Source: Pseudomonadota bacterium (lineage in GTDB: Bacteria > Chloroflexota > UBA6077 > JAJPGT01). From it: a DNA stretch of 32,461 nt. A model generated the notes under the pieces. It had not been told where the DNA came from. It saw nothing but the letters and a program-made list of their open reading frames with translations, and searched no databases. Of the stretch, positions 14,620 to 21,497 are shown one piece after another (position 1 is the first letter of the stretch; every line of letters starts with the position of its first letter). The translations under genes and the position numbers were made by a program. The stretch lies in assembly GCA_021325655.1 (NCBI GenBank), contig JAJPGT010000015.1, forward strand, positions 1 to 32,461, written 5' to 3'.

Positions 14620-15489
14620 GTGCGCGCCGGAACCGCACCCGTGAACTGGGGCGACGACCCGATGTACACCTGGGTGACGCTACCGCCGTACCAGGTGATG
14701 CTGGACCAGATGGTGGAGGCGGGCTACGAGGGAACGGAGTACACCCCGACACTTCCCAGTGACCCGGAGGTGCTGCGCCGCGAGCTGGAGCAGCGGGGGC
14801 TGGAGCTGATCTCGAACTTCGCCGAGGTCAACCTGCGCGACCGCTCCACCCACGCCGAGGAGATCGCCCGCCTGCGCGAGCGGGCGCGGCTGCTGCACGC
14901 GGCCGGCGCGGGGATTCTGGTGGTGGCCGACGCCTCCACTCCGCACCGTCTGGGCGTGGCCGGGCGGGTGAAGCCGGAGGACATGCTCTCCGAGGCGCAG
15001 TGGAAGGCGCTGGGAGAGGGGCTGAACCGCCTGGGCGAGACGACGTTGCAGGAGGGCGTGCGGCTGGCGCTCCATCCCCACGCCGGCACCTACGTGGAGA
15101 CGCGCCTCGAGGTGGACCGCGTGATGGCGGAGACGGACCCGGCGCTGGTGGGCCTCTGCCCGGACACCGGCCACCTGGCTTATGGCGGAGCGGACCCGGT
15201 GCGGGTGTTCGACGACTATGCGGACCGCGTCTGGCACGTCCACCTGAAGGATGTGGATCGCGAGCTGATGCAGCAGCTCCTGAGCGGGACACAGGACTTC
15301 GTGGAGGCGGTGCGGCTGGGCATCTTCCCGGAGCTGGGTAAGGGGATGGTGGACCTGCGCGGCTGTCTGGCGGCGCTGCGGCGGGTGGGCTACGACGGCT
15401 GGGTGGTGGTGGAGCAGGACGCACCCCCGAACCCGCTGGAGAGCGCGAAGAACAATCGCCGCTTCCTGCGCGAGGTCGGCGGGTTCTAA
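14620..15489 (+). CDS. IolE-like sugar isomerase/inosose dehydratase-family TIM barrel
   Basis: 289-residue xylose-isomerase-like TIM barrel, closest in appearance to IolE (2-keto-myo-inositol dehydratase). The start 'APVNWGDDPMYTWV', 'MVEAGYEGTEYTPTLP', 'LALHPHAGTYVET' (His/Glu metal ligands), 'LCPDTGHLAYGGADP' (Asp/His) and 'WHVHLKDVDRELM' all follow that family. Metal-dependent dehydration or isomerisation of an inosose or keto-sugar is likely. The start GTG 14620 follows AAGGAGG. It opens a six-gene operon with a flavin oxidase and a complete sugar ABC importer, so its substrate probably comes in through that importer. The family has many non-inositol members, so the name is provisional. 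Confidence 0.9.
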   Translation: MRAGTAPVNWGDDPMYTWVTLPPYQVMLDQMVEAGYEGTEYTPTLPSDPEVLRRELEQRGLELISNFAEVNLRDRSTHAEEIARLRERARLLHAAGAGILVVADASTPHRLGVAGRVKPEDMLSEAQWKALGEGLNRLGETTLQEGVRLALHPHAGTYVETRLEVDRVMAETDPALVGLCPDTGHLAYGGADPVRVFDDYADRVWHVHLKDVDRELMQQLLSGTQDFVEAVRLGIFPELGKGMVDLRGCLAALRRVGYDGWVVVEQDAPPNPLESAKNNRRFLREVGGF

Positions 15490-15526
15490 CCCCCGCCCGG
15501 TCGCGCGTTCCGAAGGAGATCGCTCC

Positions 15527-16690
15527 GTGAACAGCTCGCCCCGGCGCTACGACGTGATCGTCATCGGGGTCGGCGGGATGGGCAGCGCCGCGGTGTACCA
15601 CCTGGCCCGGCGAGGGCGGCGGGTGCTTGGGCTGGAGCGCTACGACATCCCGCACGACCTCGGCTCCTCTCACGGCCTCACCCGCATCATCCGCCTCGCC
15701 TATTACGAGCACCCCTCGTATGTCCCGCTGCTGCGCCGCGCCTATGAGCTCTGGCACGAGCTGGAGCAGCGGGCTGGCGAGCAGCTCCTGTACGTCACCG
15801 GCTCTATCGATGCCGGGCCGCCAGAGAGCCAGGTGTTCCAGGGCTCGCGGCTCTCCTGCGAACTACACCACCTGCCGCACGAGATCCTCACGGGCGCGGA
15901 GCTGCGGCGCCGCTTCCCGGGCTACCAGCTCCCAGCAGATTTCCTGGCAGTGCTCCAACCGGACGGCGGCTTCCTGCTGCCCGAGCGCTGCATCGTCGCC
16001 CACGTGGTGGCGGCGCAGGCGCTCGGGGCCGAGGTACACACCCGCGAGCAGGTGCTGGAGTGGGAGCCGCGCGGCGACGAGGTGCGGGTGGTGACGGACC
16101 GGGGCCTCTACGCAGCCGACCGCCTGGTGATCACTGCCGGCCCGTGGGCGGCCAAGCTCGTTCCAGACCTGGCGGCGCTGGCGGTGCCGGAGCGGCAGGT
16201 GGTCGGCTGGTTCCAGCCAATGCAGCCGGAGCTGTTCCTGCCCGAGCGCTTCCCAGTGTTCAACCTGCTGGTGGAGGAGGGTCGCTACTACGGCTTCCCG
16301 ATCCACGGCATCCCTGGCTTCAAGATCGGGCTGTACCACCACCTGCTGGAGCAGGTCGACCCAGACACCATCGACCGCGAGATCCATCCACGGGACGAGC
16401 AGGTACTGCGGCGCGCGGTGGAGCGCTACTTCCCAGCCGCCGCCGGGCCGACCATGGCGCTGAAGACGTGCATGTTTACCAACAGCCCCGACGAGCACTT
16501 CATCCTGGACCTGCACCCGAGCGAGCCGCGGGTCTCCCTGGCCGCCGGCTTCTCCGGGCACGGCTTCAAGTTCTGCAGCGTGGTGGGGGAGATCATGGCG
16601 GATCTGGCCGAGCGGGGTGAAACGGGCCACGACGTTCGTCTGTTCCGCCTGGGGCGGTTCGGCACCACGGCAGCCGCGTCCTCGGGGTGA
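15527..16690 (+). CDS. FAD-dependent oxidoreductase, monomeric sarcosine oxidase / N-methyltryptophan oxidase (SolA) type
   Basis: 387-residue DAO-family flavoenzyme that oxidises secondary amines or N-methyl amino acids with oxygen. The Rossmann motif 'DVIVIGVGGMGSAAVYHLA' is at residues 9-27, and the family fingerprint 'GSSHGLTRIIRLAYYEHPSY' follows. Cys315 in KTCMFTNSPDEHF occupies the position of the residue that covalently binds FAD in monomeric sarcosine oxidase, so covalent flavin is expected. 'SLAAGFSGHGFKF' near the C-terminus is also typical. The start is GTG 15527 with AAGGAG upstream. It sits 37 bases behind the IolE-like gene and is followed by a hairpin before the ABC genes. A methylated or aminated sugar-like compound as operon substrate would explain the combination (inference). 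Confidence 0.93.
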   Translation: MNSSPRRYDVIVIGVGGMGSAAVYHLARRGRRVLGLERYDIPHDLGSSHGLTRIIRLAYYEHPSYVPLLRRAYELWHELEQRAGEQLLYVTGSIDAGPPESQVFQGSRLSCELHHLPHEILTGAELRRRFPGYQLPADFLAVLQPDGGFLLPERCIVAHVVAAQALGAEVHTREQVLEWEPRGDEVRVVTDRGLYAADRLVITAGPWAAKLVPDLAALAVPERQVVGWFQPMQPELFLPERFPVFNLLVEEGRYYGFPIHGIPGFKIGLYHHLLEQVDPDTIDREIHPRDEQVLRRAVERYFPAAAGPTMALKTCMFTNSPDEHFILDLHPSEPRVSLAAGFSGHGFKFCSVVGEIMADLAERGETGHDVRLFRLGRFGTTAAASSG

Positions 16691-16694
16691 CGGA

Positions 16695-16728
16695 CCGCGC
16701 TCAGGTGGGCCTCAGGCCCACCTCGCGG
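16695..16728 (+). terminator. Strong hairpin after the oxidase gene
   Basis: AGGTGGGC-CTCAG-GCCCACCT (16703-16723) is extended by CCGCG/CGCGG arms with a 3-base bulge, starting 5 bases after the oxidase stop. There is no T-run. It may partly insulate the two enzyme genes from the ABC genes that begin 140 bases further on. Confidence 0.55.
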
Positions 16729-16867
16729 TGGCCAACGTTTGCACAGAGCAGAGGGGTGGTGCTAGCCTACCGGCCATCCTGGGTCAGCAGGGATGAGGTG
16801 CCGGCGGGGAGGACGGAGCGCGCCCCGCCGCGGCCCGCATCGGCTGCTCTGTGCGCGAAGGGAGAGC

Positions 16868-17983
16868 GTGGACGTTCGCTACGACGGTGTGAGCAAGCTG
16901 TTCGGCTCGGTGGCGGCGCTGCGGGAGCTGTCGCTGCACGTGCCAGATGGCGCGTTCCTGGCGCTGCTGGGGCCTTCTGGCTGTGGGAAGACCACCGCGC
17001 TGCGCATCCTGGCCGGGCTGGAGCGGCCCAGCGCCGGGCAGGTGTACATCGGCTCCCGAGCGGTGACCTGGCTGGAGCCGCGCGATCGCGACGTGGCGAT
17101 GGTGTTCCAGAGCTACGCGCTGTACCCGCACATGACCGTTGCACAGAACATCGGCTACCCGCTGCGCATCCGCGGCGTGGGCAGCGCCGAGATCGCCCGC
17201 CAGGTGGGCGAGGTGGCGCGGCTGCTCCGGATCGAAGGGCTGCTGGACCGCAAGCCGCGGCAGCTCTCTGGCGGGCAGCGGCAGCGGGTGGCGCTGGCCC
17301 GGGCCATTATCCGGCGCCCGAGCGCGTTCCTGATGGACGAGCCGTTGTCCAACCTGGATGCCCAGCTCCGGCTGCATATGCGCGGCGAGCTGAAGCACCT
17401 GCAGCGCTCGCTCGGGACGACGACCATCTACGTCACCCACGATCAGGCCGAGGCCCTGACGATGGCGGACTGGATCGCGGTGATGGACCAGGGGGTGCTG
17501 CAGCAGCTCGGCACCCCGCGCGAGGTCTACGACGCACCGGCCAACCGCTTCGTCGCTACCTTCGTCGGCAGCCCGGCGATGAACCTGCTCCCCGGGCGGG
17601 TGGACGGCCCCGGCGCCGCCTTTCAGGGCGAGCGCTTCCGGCTGCCGTTGGCGGAGGCGGTGGCGCGGGAGCTGGCCGACAGCGCCGGCGACCGCGCGGT
17701 GGAGCTGGGAGTCCGTCCCGAGGACGTGCAGCTCCACCCGGGCGAGACGCCCGGCGCAGCGCCGGCGGAGGTGTACGCGGTGGAGCCGATGGGCAACGAG
17801 ACACTGGTGGAGCTGCGGCTCGACGGCGTGCCGGTGATGGCACGCGCGGACGCCGACTTCACCGCGGCGATCGGCGAGGTGCGCTGGCTGTCGGTGAATC
17901 CCCGCCGGCTGCACCTGTTCGACGCCGCCTCGGGCATCCGCCTCGACAGTCGGTCCCCTCGGCAGCCACCGGCGCCCGGCTGA
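16868..17983 (+). CDS. Carbohydrate ABC transporter ATP-binding protein (MalK/UgpC type)
   Basis: 371-residue ATPase that powers a sugar importer. Walker A is GPSGCGKTT near residue 37, the signature is LSGGQRQRVALARAI near 134, and Walker B is AFLMDEPLSNLDAQLR. The H-loop sits in YVTHDQAEALTMAD. The C-terminal third is the MalK-type regulatory TOBE/OB region ('PAMNLLPGRVDG', 'LGVRPEDVQLH'). The start GTG 16868 follows AAGGGAGA; longer readings upstream have Arg-rich sequence unlike a protein. It precedes the binding protein and two permeases of the same operon. Codon use matches its neighbours. Confidence 0.96.
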   Translation: MDVRYDGVSKLFGSVAALRELSLHVPDGAFLALLGPSGCGKTTALRILAGLERPSAGQVYIGSRAVTWLEPRDRDVAMVFQSYALYPHMTVAQNIGYPLRIRGVGSAEIARQVGEVARLLRIEGLLDRKPRQLSGGQRQRVALARAIIRRPSAFLMDEPLSNLDAQLRLHMRGELKHLQRSLGTTTIYVTHDQAEALTMADWIAVMDQGVLQQLGTPREVYDAPANRFVATFVGSPAMNLLPGRVDGPGAAFQGERFRLPLAEAVARELADSAGDRAVELGVRPEDVQLHPGETPGAAPAEVYAVEPMGNETLVELRLDGVPVMARADADFTAAIGEVRWLSVNPRRLHLFDAASGIRLDSRSPRQPPAPG

Positions 17984-17985
17984 CC

Positions 17986-18009
17986 TCAGCTCAGCACAAG
18001 GAGGTGCTC
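17986..18009 (+). repeat. Repeated leader motif with orphan ribosome binding site
   Basis: TCAGCTCAGCACA followed by GGAGGTGCTC. The same two blocks occur upstream of the DUF3500 gene (12751-12763 and 12769-12778), where GGAGG serves a TTG start. Here no usable start codon follows the strong Shine-Dalgarno, and the real gene begins about 80 bases later. The AGCAC...GTGCT arms could pair with the ribosome binding site in the loop. Confidence 0.4.
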
Positions 18010-18088
18010 GCCACATCCCATCCCCTGGCTCGACTCGGCCCTCAGCCAGTGTCGCATCCCACCAGACATGAAATGCAGAGGTGACGCT

Positions 18089-19456
18089 ATGGCTCTCGCA
18101 CCCCGGTTCGACGCAGAGCGCCGCGGCCTGACGCGGCGACAGTTCCTCGGCGCGCTCGTGGTCGGCGGCGCGGCCTCGCTGCTTGCCGCCAGCACATCGG
18201 CGCTCGCGAGCTCGGCGCCCAGCGCTCCGGCGCGCACCGCCGCGCCCCTGACTTCCGCCCTGAGCGGGAAGATCGTCCTGGGCGCCTTCGACGACCCAGC
18301 CCTGGAGCCGATGAAGCCGTTCGTCGACGAGTGGTCGAAGAAGACCGGCGTCCAGTGGGACTGGGAGAGCATGCCCTATTCGACCTGGTATGAGAAGGCG
18401 CTCAACGACGGCCAGAGCAAGACCGGGGCATATGACATCTACATCCTGGACGATCCATGGGTGCCTATCTTCGCCGCCGGCGGCTACCTGGCGAACCTGA
18501 CGAAGATGGGCTTCACCCCCGACGCCGACTTCCAGCAGCAATCGATGGACCTCGGCTACTGGCCGCCACGGCAGGGGCCGCGGGCGCCCGGCGCAACCGG
18601 CGATCCGCAGGTATTCGCCATCCCGACTATTGGCGACGTGATGGTGCTCGCCTGGCGCAAGGACATCTTCCCCTCCGAGCCGCAGACCTGGGACGATATC
18701 GTCGCGACCGCCCAGGCGAAGGCCGACCCGGCCCACGAGCAGTATGGCTGGGTGACGCGCGGAGTGAAGGGCAATCCGATCACCGTCTCCTGGCTGCCGT
18801 TCCTGAACTCCTTCGGCGGCGAGGTGTTCGACGACAAGTGGAACCTGACGGTGAACTCCGACGCCGGCATCGGGGCGCTGGAGCTGTACATCAGTCTGCG
18901 CCAGTGGGAGCCCGACGGCGTGGCCGAGTTCGACTACGACCAGGAAGGCGCCACATTCCTGGCCGGCAAGGCGTTCGCGGCCAACCTCTGGACCGGTATC
19001 ACCCGCCAGGTGGATCTGCCGGACAAGTCGTCCGTCGTCGGTAAGGTGGAGTTCGGCATCCCGCCGGCCAAGGTACGCCATGCCGCCCACATCGGCCTGT
19101 TCATCTCCGGCGTCTCCGCCTACTCCAAGAATCCCGATGCGGCACTGGACTTCCTATCCTGGTTCGCCCAGACGGACGTACAGACCCGCTTCGCGGAGGC
19201 CGGCGGCACCCCGGTCAAGCGCCCCTCCTTCGAGGATCCGACGGCCGTCTCCAAGGCGCGCTGGCTCCCAGCGCTGCTGAAGGCGCTGGACAACTCGTTC
19301 CCGCGCCCGCGCACACCCGAATGGTCGAAGTGCGAAGACATCCTGGGGACGCACCTGAACGAGGCGTTCGTGGCCCGGGGCGGCGCCAAAGAGGCGCTCG
19401 ACGCCGCGGCGCAGGAGATCCACGACTACCTGGCCAGCGTCGGCTACTACAGCTAG
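18089..19456 (+). CDS. Carbohydrate ABC transporter substrate-binding protein, Tat-exported
   Basis: Family 1 extracellular solute-binding protein (455 aa from ATG 18089, preceded by AGAGGTG). The N-terminus has a twin-arginine signal 'LTRRQFLGALVVGGAASLL' with a likely AxA cleavage near 'TSALASS' and no lipobox cysteine. The mature part begins 'KIVLGAFDDPALEPMKPFVD' and keeps the family's central 'YDIYILDDPWVPIFAAGGYLAN' and 'GIPTIGDV'-like motif (FAIPTIGDVMVLAWRKD). It would capture a sugar or sugar-like ligand outside the membrane for the downstream permeases. An earlier in-frame ATG at 18068 lacks a ribosome binding site. A 15-bp hairpin follows the stop codon. Confidence 0.93.
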   Translation: MALAPRFDAERRGLTRRQFLGALVVGGAASLLAASTSALASSAPSAPARTAAPLTSALSGKIVLGAFDDPALEPMKPFVDEWSKKTGVQWDWESMPYSTWYEKALNDGQSKTGAYDIYILDDPWVPIFAAGGYLANLTKMGFTPDADFQQQSMDLGYWPPRQGPRAPGATGDPQVFAIPTIGDVMVLAWRKDIFPSEPQTWDDIVATAQAKADPAHEQYGWVTRGVKGNPITVSWLPFLNSFGGEVFDDKWNLTVNSDAGIGALELYISLRQWEPDGVAEFDYDQEGATFLAGKAFAANLWTGITRQVDLPDKSSVVGKVEFGIPPAKVRHAAHIGLFISGVSAYSKNPDAALDFLSWFAQTDVQTRFAEAGGTPVKRPSFEDPTAVSKARWLPALLKALDNSFPRPRTPEWSKCEDILGTHLNEAFVARGGAKEALDAAAQEIHDYLASVGYYS

Positions 19457-19466
19457 GCGACTGCAT

Positions 19467-19511
19467 CCCGAGTCCCGCTCCTCACCCAAGGGGCACGGAG
19501 CGGGACTCGGG
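19467..19511 (+). terminator. 15-bp hairpin between binding protein and permeases
   Basis: Perfect inverted repeat CCCGAGTCCCGCTCC (19467-19481) / GGAGCGGGACTCGGG (19497-19511) with a 15-base loop, 10 bases past the binding-protein stop and followed by TTT. It is placed to protect or terminate the binding-protein message and lower permease synthesis. Confidence 0.7.
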
Positions 19512-19645
19512 TTTGCCGCGCTGGACCTGGCGCCCGCGCTCCCATAGCGGGGGGCTCGCGGTGGAGCAACGGTGATCAGCCAACCGCGCCCAAGGGCGCA
19601 TAATGACTATGGGGATCTGGTTCCCCCTTTGGAGCGGGAGTCTCC

Positions 19646-20575
19646 ATGAATCTGGCGACCTCGACCGCGGCCTCGGCCCGGCTGCCGGCGCAGCAGGCAC
19701 CCCGCCGGCTGCTGGCCGACCTGCTGCCGTACCTGCTGCTCGCGCCCAGTGTGCTGATGCTGCTGGCGGTCACCGTCTACCCGCTGCTGTACTCCGCCCG
19801 GATCAGCCTGTATAGCTTCCGCCTCGGCAAGGAGCAGGACTTCATCCTGCTCGGCAATTACGCCGCGCTGCTGCGCGACGCGCGGTTCTGGGACTCCCTG
19901 GGCGTCACCGTAACCTTTACCTTCTTTGCTGTCTCGGTGGAGTTCCTGCTCGGCCTCGGGCTGGCCCTGCTGCTGGCCGGCGAGCTCCGCTTCCGCGGCT
20001 TCTTCCGCACCGCGCTCATCATTCCGATGATCGTGATGCCCGTGGTGGTCGGCATCACCTGGCGGCTGATCTACGCCTCGGACGTCGGGGTGGTGACCTT
20101 CGTCGCCCGCACCCTGTTCGGCAAGAGCCTCAACATTCTCGGCGAGCCGTCGCTGGCGCTGCCGGCGGTGATCGTGGTGGACATCTGGGAGTGGACCCCC
20201 TTCATGTTCCTGGTGCTGCTGGCCGGGCTGCAGTCGCTGCCGCTGGAGCCGTTCGAGGCGGCGCGGGTGGATGGCGCCCGCCCCTGGCAGATTCTGCGCG
20301 ACCTGACGCTACCGATGCTGAAACCCGTCATCATGGTCGCGCTGCTGATCCGCACCATGGACGCCTTTACGGTGTTCGACCAGATCTTCGTGATGACCAA
20401 CGGCGGTCCGGGCAGCTCGACGGAGGTGGTGAGCCTGTTCATCTACCGCACCGCGTTCAAGTATTCGCTGTTCGGCCCGGCCGCGGCGATGGTGTTCGTG
20501 GTGCTGCTGATCCTGATCGCCATCTCGCAGGTGTACATCCGGCTGCTGCGCGACCGCGCGGTCGCAGCGCGCTAG
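19646..20575 (+). CDS. Carbohydrate ABC transporter permease, MalF/UgpA type
   Basis: 309-residue inner-membrane permease. Six hydrophobic segments start with 'LLPYLLLAPSVLMLLAVTVYPLLYS'. The EAA coupling loop that touches the ATPase is FEAARVDGARPWQILRDLTLP near residue 215, followed by 'FDQIFVMTNGGPGSSTEVVS', a MalF-family hallmark. The start ATG 19646 follows GGAG-rich sequence. The 190-base gap before it holds the hairpin above and a CATAAT element near 19599 that might be an internal promoter. It pairs with the next permease. Confidence 0.95.
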   Translation: MNLATSTAASARLPAQQAPRRLLADLLPYLLLAPSVLMLLAVTVYPLLYSARISLYSFRLGKEQDFILLGNYAALLRDARFWDSLGVTVTFTFFAVSVEFLLGLGLALLLAGELRFRGFFRTALIIPMIVMPVVVGITWRLIYASDVGVVTFVARTLFGKSLNILGEPSLALPAVIVVDIWEWTPFMFLVLLAGLQSLPLEPFEAARVDGARPWQILRDLTLPMLKPVIMVALLIRTMDAFTVFDQIFVMTNGGPGSSTEVVSLFIYRTAFKYSLFGPAAAMVFVVLLILIAISQVYIRLLRDRAVAAR

Positions 20576-20588
20576 AGAGGGGCAGGCG

Positions 20589-21473
20589 ATGGAGCAGGCC
20601 CGAGCGACGAGCGTTCCACTGCCCCAGGTGCGCGAGCAGGCGGCGCCGCTGCGGCTGGGCACGGTGCTGAAGTATGCAGTGCTGCTGCTGGCGCTGTTCC
20701 TGGTGCTGTTCCCGATGTACTGGCTGCTGAACACCTCGTTCAAGCATCGGCCAGAGATCTTCCTGTCCACCCCGACGTTCTTCCCCGCCCAGTTCACGCT
20801 GGAGAACTACCGCAACCTGTTCGCCACGCGGAACGTCGGCCAGTTCATGCTCAACAGCGCCATCGTGGTCTCGCTCGCGGTGGCGCTCTCCATGGCCGTC
20901 GGCTCGCTCGCGGCGTACAGCCTGGCCCGCTTCCGGCTGCCATTCGGGGCAGAGAAGCACCTCGGCTTCTGGATCCTGACGACGCGAATGATCCCGGCGA
21001 TCGTGATCGTCGTCCCGATCTACCTGATGGTCCGTGACGCCGGGCTGCTCAACACTCACCTGGGGCTGGCCCTGGTCTACGCCGCGTTCAACCTGCCGTT
21101 CGTGATCTGGATGATGCAGAGCTTCTTCGCCGAGATCCCGCTGGACCTGGAGGAGGCGGCGATGGTAGATGGAGATACCCGCCTGACCGCCTTCTGGCGG
21201 GTCGTGCTCCCGCTGGCGGCGCCCGGCCTGGCCGCGACAGCGATCTTCTCCGTGATCACCACCTACAACGAGTTCCTGTTCGCGCTGATCCTGACCTCCA
21301 CCGCCGACGCGATGACGCTGCCAGTCGGAACTTCCACACTGGCTGGGCGGATTCAAGCCTCGTGGGGGGAGATGACGGCGATCGCGGCGCTGGCGGTGCT
21401 CCCGATTGTGATCTTCGCCCTGGCAGTGCAGCGGCACCTGGTGCGCGGGCTGACGATGGGCGCGGTGAAGTAG
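20589..21473 (+). CDS. Carbohydrate ABC transporter permease, MalG/UgpE type
   Basis: 294-residue partner permease. N-terminal 'LLLALFLVLFPMYWLLNTSFK', conserved 'FTLENYRNLF', the EAA loop 'LDLEEAAMVDGDTRLTAFWRVVLPLAAPG' near residue 190, and C-terminal 'QRHLVRGLTMGAVK', the standard end of this family. It starts 13 bases after the first permease with AGAGGGG upstream and closes the operon. The next gene is convergent and begins (at its 3' end) 24 bases later without an obvious terminator. Confidence 0.95.
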   Translation: MEQARATSVPLPQVREQAAPLRLGTVLKYAVLLLALFLVLFPMYWLLNTSFKHRPEIFLSTPTFFPAQFTLENYRNLFATRNVGQFMLNSAIVVSLAVALSMAVGSLAAYSLARFRLPFGAEKHLGFWILTTRMIPAIVIVVPIYLMVRDAGLLNTHLGLALVYAAFNLPFVIWMMQSFFAEIPLDLEEAAMVDGDTRLTAFWRVVLPLAAPGLAATAIFSVITTYNEFLFALILTSTADAMTLPVGTSTLAGRIQASWGEMTAIAALAVLPIVIFALAVQRHLVRGLTMGAVK

Positions 21474-21497
21474 CAAGAGGATAGGCTGGCACGGGAA

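Noticed and set aside
16784..19090. Very long open frame (about 768 codons) on the minus strand across the ATPase and binding-protein genes
   Set aside because: It is antisense to two clear genes, and its composition is the typical His/Arg/Gly-rich shadow of GC-rich codons. No domain or ribosome binding site was seen.
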